From the NCBI GenBank assembly GCA_022496805.1, contig CM040086.1:9674501-9738500 (forward strand): a DNA stretch of 64,000 nt, given 5' to 3'. Below, piece after piece: positions 33,440 through 44,980 of the stretch. How positions within the stretch are numbered: the stretch's first letter is position 1; each line of letters begins with the position of its first letter. The notes under the pieces were generated by a model, which had not been told where the DNA came from, did no database searches, and saw only the letters and a list, made by a program, of their open reading frames with translations. The DNA is from Pohlia nutans (lineage: Eukaryota; Streptophyta; Bryopsida; Bryales; Mniaceae). The translations under genes were made by a program, and so were the position numbers.

Positions 33440-34923
33440 TTAAGAAACATCGACACGGCCGTCTTCTTGATAAATTCGCACGCAGAGATAGTGTAGGTCG
33501 ATGTGCTTTGTCAGTTTGTGGTACTCAGGGTTCCGAACGAGGCGTATTGCAGACTGATTGTCATTGAATAGAGGAGTGGGTCTGGGATGAAGCTTGCCAA
33601 GATCATTTAGCAAACGGCGTATCCATACAGCTTCCTTGCTAGTAGTAGAGGCTGCAACGTACTCCGACTCAGTTGTAGATGTAGCAGCGCATTTTTGCTT
33701 TCGGCAGATCCACATCACTGGAGCACCGTTGAGTATAGCTGTAACGCCAGTGCGGCTGCGTCGATCATTTAGATCACCTCCGTAGTCAGCATCGGCATAA
33801 ACTTGCAGTTGATGGGTAATCTTGCCTACTGAGTAGCAGAGAGCATAGTCCGTAGTGCCTCAGAGATATTTGAGTATTCGCTTCACAGCTGTGTAGTGGA
33901 TCTCACGATAGTTGGAGCAGTACTAACCGCATGTAGTGGTTGCTAGTCAGATGTCTAGGCGAGACATGATGTGCAGGTAGTTGAGACTGCCGACAATGGA
34001 TTGGTATGGAAAGTCCGGTACAGCCTGATCATCGTCTCGAAGAGGTGACTGCAGATGAACATTTGAATCGGAGGGGGTTAGAACTGGCTTAACATCAGAG
34101 AATCCGTACTTGGCTAAGAGAGATTCAATGAATCGCGACTAATTAACGTAGATCGATTTTGTAGTCGTATTGCGGGTAATATGCAGACCGATGTACATAT
34201 CAGCATCTCCAACAGTGATATCAAAATTTGTTTTGAGGTAGGTAATCATGTCTTGGAGTCGTGATTTGTCCTTGCATATGGCCAGCCCGTCATCCACAAA
34301 GATAGATGTCGCAGAAGAGGTCGCACTGTGGAGTAGAATACACACGGATCGGCACCTATTTGCTGAAGATCGTATGTCTTCAAGAAATCTGAGAATCGTA
34401 TGTTCTACTGACGGCTTGCTTGTTTTAGACCATACGGCAAGCTCTTACGTAGTAAACATACTTTGCCTTCGTTGTTTGGCAAGGGGTATCCGTCAGGAAG
34501 GTCCATGTATACTGTCTCTGTTAAATCACCATGTAGAAAAGTTGTCTTGATGTCAAATTGTACTAATTCACAGTCTTCAGTGGCTGCGATAGAAAGAAGT
34601 GTCCTGATGTTATCTGATTTGGCAGTAGGGACGTAAGTTTCCTCATAATCAATACCATAGCGTTGAGAGTAACCTTCGGCTACTAAACGAGCTTTGAATC
34701 TATCAATAGTACCATTAGATTTCAGTTTGAGCTTGAATGTCCATTTGTTGGCAACAGTTGTTCTACCGGATGGGAGTTCTATTAGATCCCATGTGTGATT
34801 CTGTATGAGAGATGTTATCTCATCATCCATCGCTGATTTCCACTGGGAGGCATGTTCAGATTTGAGGGCTGCATCTAATTTTACTGATGACTTGATGCTC
34901 GGTGATTGGTTGTCCGCGATCAA
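33440..34923 (-). pseudogene. copia RT and RNase H, broken frames
   Basis: Reading on the minus strand, 34,923-34,405 encodes the RT N-terminal part (SQWKSAMDDEI.. WKFKLK-type; KTTFLHGDLTETVYMDLPDG; SLPYGLKQ). 34,345-34,139 has the catalytic-type FVDDGLAI. About 34,050-33,950 reads YQSIVGSLNYL in another frame. 33,718-33,440 is the RNase H end (STTESEYVAASTTSKEAVW, NDNQSAIRLVRNPEYH). Stops and frame changes separate the blocks. Confidence 0.9.
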
Positions 34924-35225
34924 TGAATTCCTTAGCGAGTTTTTGAACAGAGCTAATGGAGACCGCTATTGAATTGTTTTCACCTAATCGGCAACTGTAG
35001 TACTTCTCTTGAAGAGAGGTGATACACTCTTCAGAGTGTTGTTGATGGTATGTAGACAATTGTGTCGACATTTTGTGCGATGTAGAACAATTTATGACTT
35101 CCTGTCGATGAATTTTGTCGATAGCAGAGAGGATTGCAACTATAGCGGACTTATCTCTTTTCTCCCACTTAGACTTCTCATCAGTTGTGATGCATGCAGA
35201 TTTCTTCTCTAAGGTAGATGGTGCT
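34880..35225 (-). pseudogene. copia gag fragment fused directly to RT
   Basis: The minus strand reads KRDKSAIVAILSAI and then STYHQQHSEECITSLQEKYY and KEFIDRGQPITEHQVISKI, a UBN2-type gag fragment. It passes straight into RT sequence near 34,890, so the protease and integrase region is deleted. Confidence 0.8.
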
Positions 35226-36477
35226 TAATCCGTGCGTGTGCTAAACCCGTGCCCGTGGTCCAGCCAAAAAAACCGTGCACAATGATACCCAAACCCGCCC
35301 AGCATTGTTCAAGTTTGTGTATCGACATTAGACACTGGGGTGCACGGTTTTCATCTTAGTATCACCTGGGCATAGCTCAATTAGGGCGTGTTTGTGGGGA
35401 ATCTTGCACCCTCCTCTTTGACAATTTCTCAATAATTCAGGACTTCCGGTTCTGAATCGCAACAACTTGCAAATTGCCTCACTGATTCTTGCAAGTAATT
35501 CTAAATTTTGTTCACAATTTTCTCACTTCGGGATATAGACAAAACCCTTATCTGTGCGGTTTTGCCACCGTCTACCTTATGCCACTGACGATACCAAAAA
35601 GCTCTCGGGGCTGAAAGATGAATGTCATGTGTTGCTTCCATAGTTGGAAGTTACTTCCATTGTAGTGTTCTACGCTGGCTGTTTCTTTTTCCGGCTCAAC
35701 TATAAACTCGGACTCGGACATCTTGATCGGTGACTAGTGTTTGCAGGAACGATTCTAAAAGCGAAAGCAAAAATGTATCCTACGACAGAGCTCTGAAAAT
35801 TACCGTTATGAAAGACGTAATGACTTAATAAGGTACTCTAAGGATTCTTTGCGGTGCAGAAAGCCCTATGGGCATAGTTCCAATAGGGGTACCCCTCTTT
35901 TTACATGACAAGTAGGTGATTTTTGCTTCTGAACTTCCAAATTTTATTGAATTTGTCCATTTCAATTGACTTAATTTTTTTTTTTTAAATTAAAAAATTA
36001 TCCACACCTCGATGACATTAAATACTTCAATTCAACTTCAACCTTTTAATTGAATACATTAATTTTCATACTTTTATGCTTGTTGGAATATGTTTCCTAA
36101 AATGAGCATTTGCAGGCATTGTAGTATTATATATAAATATATTTTACTCCTCGAAGTAATCAATTCAAGTAACACTCCATATTTAAATGTACTTTGTATT
36201 TGAAATTTGTACCAAAATGACATCATTTGATATTTTAAATGACTTTTTTGGATGTTTATTGGTAGTTAAGACAAAAATTGATATTTAGACATAAAATCTC
36301 ATTTAAAATCTTTGAAAGTCTTCAATTTTGACATGAATTTTTTCTCAAAACCACATTTGGTTAATTCATTTGCTATTTTTTTTATTAAAGAGAACATAAT
36401 CACAGTTGCTATAGGAGCTCGTTTAAGAGTTAAGACGGTCTTTTGGAGTACCCCAAGTGGAACTATGCTCCATAACC
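35226..36477 (-). other. Non-coding leader of the copia element
   Basis: This 1.25 kb between the 5' LTR and gag has no coding similarity. It contains an inverted pair of about 40 bp: 'gggcatagttccaataggggtaccc' at about 35,871 against its near-complement at about 36,440-36,470. A smaller pair around AACCGTGCAC lies at 35,270-35,350. The first pair may be a MITE that inserted close to the LTR. Confidence 0.45.
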
Positions 36478-36779
36478 TATTGAAATAATAGAATACTTCT
36501 GACTCACACTTACACGCACATACAAGATTAACATGCGATGCTAATCGGTACAATGAGACTACATACTCATGTACTCTTTATTACTGAGAACGCACATACA
36601 AAATGAAAACTAACAAACTACAATTAGAGAGGAGTGAACCTAAAGTACCGGAGGTGAGAGACAACTTTGTGGATAGAGTTCATCCAATAGAGTGTCATAG
36701 TCATGGATGGAAAACATCCAGTAGAATGTCACTAGCAGACAGTCATCATTAACAATGTAGTAACGAGGATCATTCAATA
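36478..36779 (-). repeat. 5' LTR of the copia element
   Basis: It is 302 bp, with TATTGA/TCAATA ends. The right flank ATAGA equals the left flank of the other LTR. Confidence 0.92.
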
Positions 36780-36784
36780 ATAGA

Positions 36785-36980
36785 GCAGTGCAATGGAGCA
36801 TCCTTTTGGAAACTAGATCAAAAGAGGATCTTTACTTAGATCCATTTTTCTAAATAATGAAAGAATGCCATTTGTATTCCATGAATTTTGAGACTACCGT
36901 GTCATTGCCAAGTACGTGTAGTTTCTAATTGTAACTACATTGTGGTCCCCTTGCAAAAGGGTGTTGCCTCCCATTGCTCT
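36785..36980. mobile_element. MITE that hosts the copia insertion
   Basis: With the copia element and one ATAGA removed, the sequence has ends ATAATAGAGCA(G/A)TG and an inverted partner TGCTCTATTAT near 36,975. The left end therefore lies at about 32,947, before the copia, and the rest at 36,785-36,980. Internal blocks 'gcatccttttgg' and 'gcaaaagggtgt' extend the inverted ends. Confidence 0.55.
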
Positions 36981-37199
36981 ATTATGCTAAGCAAGGAACC
37001 AGGTGTTTTAGTGGGACAGAGAGAGTATTAAGGTACTTGCTGTGAGTTACACTAATCAATATCCTCAGTACTCACAGGACGTTTTAATTACTACTGAATA
37101 TCTTGAGTACACACAAAGGAAGTTTCACTAATATCTTGCACATAGCCCAGTCGCAGTAGGCATGAAGGCTACTGAATGTTATGATATTACTGAATGTTA

Positions 37200-37638
37200 C
37201 TCCATCCGTCCCAAAATGATCTTCCTGTTGGCTTGCATTTGTTGTCCCAAAATGATATTCCTAGTGGATGGATGAAATTTATTGGATGATTTCTGAACTG
37301 TTGGATGAAAATTGGAAAACTAGATGAATATTTTGGATGAATGGATGAATGAATCCAGATAAAAATGGATGAATTTTGTAAAATGGATGAATGTTCTGAG
37401 AAGAACCAAGTCAGCTAAGGAAATGAGTGGCCACCGGTGCTCCTCAAAAATGGCCAAAAATCCCACTTTTCAATGCTCCAAACCTACACTTTCAAAAGGA
37501 ATCTTAAACTCAAATTTTAAGGAATAAAAGAGTGCACTAAACTCTACTTCTAGCTCAAAAATGGTTTCAAAATTGTTATTTTCAACCTTAATCCAGAACA
37601 TTTTGTTTAACAGGAAGATCATTTTGGGACGGAGGGAA
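37200..37638. mobile_element. Stowaway MITE with GGATGAA repeats
   Basis: CTCCATCCGTCCCAAAATGAT and the inverted ATCATTTTGGGACGGAGGGA are flanked by TA. It is 439 bp. The interior contains many irregular copies of GGATGAA at about 37,265-37,395. The motif 'gtcccaaaatgat' is duplicated near the left end. Confidence 0.85.
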
Positions 37639-37640
37639 TA

Positions 37641-38072
37641 TGATATTTCAGGGCGCCTCTGATTACCACTCAGGGTAGACACTGGAGCATGGAAAAGAGA
37701 GATAAAAACCACAACACCAGCTTGAGACGGCGGCCATGAACCCTTGTTCCAGTCGAAGCAAAGAGTTGGATCATGCCATTATATACAAAAATAATCCCTT
37801 CACAACTACAACTAATAAGTAGCTTAGGCATAAGTACATACATAAGAGCCTGGGCCTCTCTTTAATCTCATCGCTCTCTGATCACTTAATCCTTTCTGCA
37901 CAAAACTTCAGTGTGAGTGTCAAAAAAAGCTACATTCATGCTCCACCCCGTGTCCCAAAACCGTCGCAAGCTCTCAAAAGCTTACAACACCAGTCATTCC
38001 GATTCATTGATTTCCACAGCTGCTCGATCAACTGTGGGGCTCTACGGTCTCTTCTCAAAAGCTTGGAACTCG
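37641..38072. other. 3' flank of the pseudokinase gene
   Basis: This is non-coding sequence between the Stowaway element and the stop codon of the minus-strand gene; it presumably includes the 3' UTR. The plus-strand open frames here are antisense to the last exon. Confidence 0.5.
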
Positions 38073-41000
38073 TCACAGCATGCCGCTGTAGGACATGTCG
38101 TCCACGGACATGCGGTTCACGGCCGCGATGTCGCGGCTGGAGTCGTCCCGGACGAGCTTGTCGCGGGTGAAGGATTTCCACAAGGACTTGCCTCCGGACT
38201 TGGCTCGGGAAAATTTGTTGGATCCTGGCCGCGGCAGGTGGCGGTGCCGCGCCGGCAGCGAGTCCGTGTCGCTCACGTCGGAGTAGGACGCCTCGGACGC
38301 GGAGCAGCTGCCGCCTTGCGACCCCTTGGACGAGATTTGGCACGACGACAGCTCCTCCGACTGGTTGCCGTCGCTGCTCACCACCGCCGACGCGCTCTTG
38401 CCTCGGCTGTACGTCCAGTCGCTCTCCTCGCGCGGGTTCAGAATGCGCAAAACCTGCCACACATATCATTGTTATTTAAGAGAGCCGACCAAGGGACTAT
38501 TCATGAACATATCCATGAACAATTCTAGTCAGAAATTGTTATTATAGGGATGCAAATTCCATTTGCACTCCACTTCTGTTTTCGGTTAATCCTTCAAGGC
38601 CCAAAGGAACATATTGTCTTCAAGGCAAGGCCCAAAGGGACATATTGTTTCTTGTGACTTGTTCATTAGGTCATTTTTGTTATTATAGGGATGCAAACTC
38701 CATTTGCACTCCGCTTCTGTTTTCGGTTAACCCTTCAAGGCCAAAATCTGTTTTCGGTTAACCCTTCAAGGCCAAAATCTGTTTTCGGTTAACCCTTCAA
38801 GGCCAAAAGGAACATATTGTCTTCAAGGCAAGGCCCAAAGGGACATATTGTTTCTTGTGACTTGTTCATTAGGTCATTTTTTAAACTCATTTTGTTCAAA
38901 TACTACATAAGATATATAATAAAAAAATCCATTGCAATGCTAATATTGATGTGGGAAATTTTGAAGTACAAATCATGTTGTCACTTAAGTTTGTTTGTTG
39001 TACAAGAGATAATTGCAGTCAAAGTTTAGTTTCTTCAATTAGTACAAAATATCATGGGGCTTGAGGGGTTAACTCTATTATTATTGTGAGATTCAACCGT
39101 CGATGTTTGTGTCTAGCGATGATCGATAGTTGCAGGAACTTTTGAATTCATGAGAGTGATAGAATGCATGCAGACCTGGACCATGCGGGGACGCATTAAC
39201 GGGTCCTTTTTCATGCACTGGTTGGCCGCGTGCATCATGCAATGCATCTCGTATTCGTCGTAATTTGTTTTCAAGCGAGGGTCCACCAGTTGCATGTCGT
39301 AGGAATCCAGCAACGGCCGCGCCTGCACGAGAGAGAGATTTGCCAACATACTTGAGGCACTTTTCACTTCACATATGGCAAGTTCAGACGTGAATGGCAT
39401 TGAGTGAGATTATATGTCATGGATGGTTTAAAGATCGAGCCGGATGGAATTTGCACTGTGTGATCTACCTTACTCAGAGTCTCAGACAGTAGTTTTCTTT
39501 TGAACAGCTTTCGAGATTAGAGGTGGTAGAGGAGTCTAGGGAGATCGGTTGCGAATGATTACCCATTCTGTGAGAAAGAATTGGTCTCTGGGTCGCGAGT
39601 AGTCAATGGCTATACAGCCCGTGATGAGCTCCAGCAACACAACACCGAACGCGTACACATCGGCTTTGTCGGTGATCTTGCCTGTCTCAGCATACTCGGG
39701 CGCCAAGTAGCCGATTGTGCCGAGCACGCGCGTCTCTTCTTCCCTGTCTCCACTCGGTTGCCGTCTCGCTAGACCAAAATTGCCCACCTGAAATCGACCA
39801 ATACTCATGAATTAATGAACATAATCTTAGGCTTGAATGATGGTACAGAAATGGTGGGTGGGTGTGTCTGTGTGTGTACCATGGGAGTGAAGTCGTGCGT
39901 GAGGAGAATGTTGTTGGGTCGCATGTCACGATGGATGATGCAACCCACGCGGCATTCTTCGTGCAAATACCGCAACGCGCGGGCCGACCCCAACGCAATC
40001 TTCAGCCTGTTTTTCCACTCCAAGTTGGTCTTGCTCTTCGGAGAGAGATGTCTGTCGAGTGAGCCGTTGCAGATGTACTCGTAAACCAGCAACCGAAGCT
40101 TATTCTCCACGCAATAGCCAATCAGTGTCACCAGGTTTCTGTGCTGTGCACACGCGAGAGCTTCAACCTCCGATGCGAACTGCTCGTCCGTCTGGGAGCT
40201 CGCCAATTTGTGTTGCTTCACCGCCACCAGTTGCCCCTCCTCCAACCTGCCTTTGTACACCGACCCGTACCCGCCTTCCGCCAAGCAAAGCTCGCCGCTG
40301 AAATTGTTCGTGGCGTTCTGGAGCTCCAGGAACGTGAACCTCTTCACTTTGCCGAAATCGGGCGACTGCTGCCCACAGAGAGAACACAGCGGCGGAGCTC
40401 CGGGCGACTGTTTCTGGCTGGACACCGCTCTGCGCACGCTCGACGTCCGCTCAGGTGCAGCTGGCTTCACCACGGGCGGCGTGAACGGCATCGCCTGCGC
40501 TTGCACTTCCGGGTTGCCCACTCCGAGCAGGTCCAACGCCCAGCTCGCATCGGCCGCGCGCCGCGGCTGCACCGAGATAGGGCCTGCAGGCACCCCGGAG
40601 TTGCGAAGACTGGAATGATAATATTTGGAAGTGAGGGAGCGGAGCTCCGCCACGGCCGTGCTCTCTGGCGTCGCGTATGAATCACTACTCTGTCGTGTCG
40701 TCGTCGAATTTGATCGCGTGCTCTTGAAACTCGGAATCAAGTAGCGCGACGACGCGTTGGGTTTCCGCGCTGACATGGGCGGGAGCGCGCTGTGCATCCC
40801 TGGATAGCTGCAGAGATTCGACATGTACTCCGCTAGCACTTCCTCCGTCACAGGCGTCGGCGCTCGACTGTGCATGAAGGAATCTCCCGGGTACCCAATC
40901 GCCATATGACCTGCTGCAGCCCAGAAGCCACATCAGGGATTCCAAGCTAGCAACCCCTCTTGAAAGCAGTTTTTATTTGTCCAATTTCAGTCATTTTTCG

Positions 41001-43585
41001 ACTGGCAACACATGCAATTTCCTTCGATAATTCTACTGATCAACAAAACATGGCCCCATCTGAATTAGACTGTTCCTGTCGAACCATGAATAGACAGGAA
41101 AAAGATTGAAGTGGTTGGATTCGTACCGAGTTCTGACTGTATGCGGGAACTGTGAGCTGGATTGCTCATTTGGCTGGAATCGGAGAGCCATCGTCGCAAC
41201 GCCAGCTCCCGCATGGCGCCCTCTGCTTGCACCGTGTCACGGTACGCAGTAGGCCCAGGTTGGTGGAAGTATCCAGGCAACGCACTGGCGGACGCGAGGT
41301 TGTCGTGACCGTAGGAATTAGTCGTATAATTGCGGTAATCACCCGGGCGGGTGTCGCTGGAGGGAGATGGCGGCCACTGATGTTGCTGTTGTGACATTGT
41401 TGTCGGGGTCACAGATGGCTGGACTGGCGGACTGGGAGCCGGCATCGCTGGTGTGATGGGCACCACAGGTGGAGAGTCGTGGCCTGCGTCGATAATCTCC
41501 TGCTCGGAGTCCGGCACGCCATGGCGCAGATGCTCAAAGTTTATCACGGTTTTCACGCGCGTCACGTAACAGTTGAGATTCTCAATGTAATACTTTCTGT
41601 CCTTCTTGATGTGCCTACATGTGCCATTCAACAACATAATCACAGTTTACGTGTGCTCCTAGAATTTCTGGTTCCAGACTACAAAGCAAGGGTGGGTGAA
41701 ATGTATCACTGTAACAGGTATGTGTTTTAACAGCCTTCGGGTAGAGGCCATTAAAACTGTTGCCGACAGGAACTCATTTATTCATATGCTTGATTCAACT
41801 TATTAGTAAGAGTGGTGTAAGCATCACTGTCTAGGGCCACTGATCTTCGAACGGAAATGGAATTTTCTCTACTCTCACTTTGAAATTGACTTAGCCATGG
41901 ATCTCGCCATGAAAGCACACTCCTACATAAGTTGGAAGTGACGGAAAGAGTATCCTCGACTTCAGAGAAACTGTCGATCTCACTTTAAAATGACCCTGGG
42001 GGCGAACAGAAAACGAGTCACTTCCTGAATTGAGGAGTACCTGTCGATAACCACGTAACGTGCATTGAGTCTTTTCGCTTCTTCCACGACCAGAGTTTTG
42101 GAATGAACATGAGCCCGCACCTCAATCTCCAGCTTAGCCTGCAATGCAAGCAAAACCATAAGCCAGGTGTGACAATTTGTAAACGACAGTGAGATCACTT
42201 CCTAACTTATGCACTAGTTTTGACCTTTGGTAACATTCAGCCCGTTCAAGCTTGAATTCTACGCCTGTCAGAACTAAACGACAATCTAACCTGGTAGAGG
42301 ATACTAAGGACCTGCGATGTCTCCTATACTGACTCCTGTTCCCAAAAGAAATTCATCTCTTCATATATTACGTTGAACATATTAAGTGCATACTGACTTA
42401 TTAACGCATATTAACTTGGTACATCACTGGTTATGTACAAGCATAACTTGGCTAAATGTCCATGGCCACTCCTCTTTCGATGCAAATGGGGTTGCCTAAT
42501 GGCCCTTCCTTCCATAATGGCCCAGAAATTCATACATAAATAGTGATAAAGAACAATCAATCCCAAGAGAGTTTGGCTCTTGTATCCAAAGTAATCTCCC
42601 CACAGCTCTGTACTGATCTCCCAAAACTCACACGTATCCTACATATTGATTATAATGCTTAAATTAATTGAGCAGGTATGCAAAACTGCTTCCTTCATAT
42701 ACTCTAAATTGCATACCGATCTTAACCAATGCTCAGCTCTCTGCAGCCTATCCTCAAGTCGACATTATGTTAAACCCCTGCGAGGATACTGAATTCTATA
42801 TACCAGATAATTATGCTACTTGTATAAACCTTATTGCGAGACTCGTTAGAATTAAATGAAACTAAAACCCGAAATTTCAAAGAGTCCATGAATTCGTACC
42901 CCAATTTTCTCAACTCTCCCGTAGACGTTAGGTATGCTTTCGAACATGGCCAAGTGAGCCGCAATTTCAGTGTCCAAAACCTTTTTGTTGGCTCCATTCC
43001 AGCTCTTCTCATCAGCACGAGATTTATAACCCACTGCAGACAGAAAAAAGAACAAATAAATAAACACCACACCACAGCCAAAAAAAAAGCGAACCCTAAT
43101 TTACCCCAAAACGCAGCCCAAAACGTACTTGGATTGAGAATGTGATGCAAAACGCCCAGCAGTTTCACAGAGTCGCCTTTCTGGACAACATAGCTGAGAG
43201 CCCAGTCAAGTGCGTTGGTGTTCATCTCCTTGTTGGCATCCACCACAATGAGCACAGGATTGGGGTCATCCTCACTGCAGTGCAATTCACCGGCAGTCTC
43301 TGCCGAAATCTCTGAATCAGCAGCAGCCTGCCGCAATCTGGGGCCAAGCCGGGTCTCAAAGGCACTCACAGTCGGCGCCCTCTGAATCATGGTCACGGGC
43401 CCGGACCGCATCTGGCAGCTGTATTTCCAAGGGCTGAAATCGGACCCAAACAAAATGCCTGCAGCGCTAGACTCTGGGCTGCCGAAGTTTTGGAACGGGC
43501 AGCTAGGCCGCACAATCGGGCTCCCGGATGGGAAAGCCGCCGGCTGGAACAGATTGTCGACAAAACCTATCATACTCACACTCAC
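38073..43585 (-). CDS. USP-like/receptor-like cytoplasmic pseudokinase
   Basis: Eight minus-strand exons: 43585-43129, 43033-42900, 42138-42041, 41614-41127, 40910-39880, 39787-39563, 39322-39176, 38453-38073; 986 aa in frame. It belongs to the plant family of kinases with an N-terminal USP/adenine-nucleotide-hydrolase-like domain (the 'inactive protein kinase SELMODRAFT_444075-like' group). Residues 110-260 are USP-like (PVLIVVDANKEMNTNALDWAL). A Pro/Gln/Ser-rich linker follows, then a kinase domain at about 580-865: EGGYGSVYKG loop, VAVKQ lysine, HRDMRPNN in place of HRDLKPNN, and GNFGLA in place of DFG. The missing catalytic-loop Lys is family-wide; Asn739 for the DFG Asp is a further loss. 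The Ser-rich C-terminus ends SYSGML. A scaffold or signalling role is inferred. Confidence 0.9.
38540..38880. repeat. Amplified end of a TTAA element in pseudokinase intron 7
   Basis: The 31-bp phrase 'ctgttttcggttaaccctt..' is repeated in tandem three times (about 38,728, 38,756 and 38,785). A larger segment ('aaggaacatattgtcttcaaggcaaggc' through 'cattaggtcattttt') occurs at about 38,604-38,680 and again at about 38,810-38,882. Each copy carries the TTAACCCTTCAAGGCC end of the element at 38,789. Confidence 0.75.
38789..39072. mobile_element. TTAA-flanked MITE in pseudokinase intron 7
   Basis: TTAACCCTTCAAGGCC at the left and GGGGCTTGAGGGGTTAA at the right enclose 284 bp of non-coding DNA. 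The left end is duplicated several times upstream. Confidence 0.65.
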
Positions 43586-44459
43586 ACAACGCTCATTGGA
43601 ATCCTCTCATCCCTCGGCGCTACCATCTAACCCTGGCGAACATTTTCATTCCTTACCCGAGTGCTGTGCTTAATTGCGTCACGAGCTAGTCAGTCATTTA
43701 CAGACATGTACAAAAAGGACATCCAGCGAGTGAGAAGACGATCTACATACTCCTGCAGCGGCTTCAAACCTGAGCCAATCTTTCGGTCCATGCACCTCGC
43801 CTTAGATTTCCGAAATCTACTCGTATTCACAACACCAAGGCGGCCTGCTGGATTCATTCAGTTGCCAAACTACTGAGCTCCCGGTTGCACAAAGTCCACG
43901 CTCCATAACTCAATACAAAGAAACGCGCTAGAGAAAAGAAAGAAAGGAAGAAAGAGAGAGGGGTGTCCAACTTTCTAGTTTGAACTGGAGTTAGAGATCC
44001 TTTTTCCAAAGCGCTCAGCTGGTGAACCGAAGTTATCATCTTCTACTCATAAAAGGAAGCTGCGACCAAACAGCTGCACGAACAAGAGAGTCTGAGTGGG
44101 TGCTCGAGCTGCTGCAGACTCGAGGCTGGAACAAATAAGAAACTCCCACGGGTCTCGTAGGTAGTGAAAAGTAGAGTCTACTTATGCCAGTGGGATGCGA
44201 CCGTGTCTAGCCAGTGAAGAAGATTGCGACAGCACGAGGGCATATGCTTCGGCGCAAAGGAATGATGCCGGCCCACTCAGCGTGCTGAACGGAGACTAAC
44301 TTAGTAGAAAATTCATTTGGCGTCCGTCGGAGAATGATCTTGCTCAAGTGAGTTGACGCCGGCAAGTTTACTTTTAGTAAGCATCTAGACTCACTGACTG
44401 CCCCGCATGAGTCGCTGCCTGCCATCCTGAGGTGGCTCTGACTTTACTTTCTTGCATTT
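43586..44459 (-). other. Promoter side of the pseudokinase gene
   Basis: No gene is recognised. The sequence is less AT-rich near the start codon. A purine-rich tract (gaaagaaaggaagaaagagag) lies around 43,937-43,960. It ends at the MITE beginning at 44,460. Confidence 0.4.
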
Positions 44460-44926
44460 GAGGCCCTCTTTACACTAGAAACGAGAAGTCGTGGAGAAAA
44501 CCGGCCAAGGGCCATGGCTCATTCTTGAGAAGCCAAACTTTGAATTTGACGTCCTTTGGATATAGTGTAAAGTGAGAAGAGGCTACAAAATAAAATACCG
44601 GTTTTAAAAAGTAAAGCTCTCACATATTTCTTAAAAAATAAAAAATGATTGGTTGTGAGAATTTTGGCTTGACGGCCCCCCGGAATTTGCGTTAGATCCA
44701 CCTCTTGAGGTGGGCTTGACGGAAAATCCGGGGGCCTTCAAAAATTTCTATTTTTCTTGCCACAAAGGACAAAAGTGTTGTCCATGTCATTTTCTCCTCC
44801 TTTTGTCCCTTGGACTGAAAATTTCAAGAGTAAAGTGACCTTCCTTGGTCTTCTTGATTTCTACGCATCCCATTGGCTGAAATTTCTTTTCTCACGGCCC
44901 CTCGCCTCTAGTGTAAAGAGGGCCTC
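44460..44926. mobile_element. MITE with GAGGCCCTCTTTACACTAG ends
   Basis: GAGGCCCTCTTTACACTAG at the left and its exact complement at the right enclose 467 bp. The centre is a palindrome around CCACCTCTTGAGGTGGG. A related, 5'-truncated copy lies in inverted orientation at about 62,676-63,133. No clear target duplication. Superfamily not assigned. Confidence 0.75.
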
Positions 44927-44980
44927 AGTGCAAGAAACAAAAACAAAAAACAAAAGAAAGAAATTGATAAGCTTAACTTA

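Larger units (their letters stand above)
32956..36779 (-). mobile_element. Ty1/copia retrotransposon, LTRs and 5-bp duplication present
   Basis: Two LTRs of 302 bp (32956-33257 and 36478-36779) differ at only a few positions and both run TATTGA..TCAATA. ATAGA flanks the element (32951-32955 and 36780-36784). Coding is on the minus strand, so the right LTR is the 5' one. The sequence after the 5' LTR, GGTTATGGAGCATAG, is a poor match to an initiator-Met tRNA binding site, and TTGGGAG precedes the 3' LTR as a short polypurine tract. At 3.8 kb it is shorter than typical copia elements. Protease and integrase are missing and the remaining frames contain stops, so it is non-autonomous. Confidence 0.92.
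32072..37025. mobile_element. Stowaway MITE split by three nested insertions
   Basis: The left end CTCCCTCAATCCCACTAAAA (32,072) and the right end, inverted, CTCTCTCTGTCCCACTAAAA (at 37,025) are flanked by TA. The pieces between insertions (32,072-32,216; 32,884 to about 32,945; about 36,980-37,025) line up with the 7,347-7,603 Stowaway in reverse. Inside are a TTAA element, a second MITE, and a copia element within that MITE. Confidence 0.7.

Noticed and set aside
40141..40680. Plus-strand open frame of 179 codons
   Set aside because: It lies antisense to the pseudokinase exon 5, whose frame is clearly the real one.
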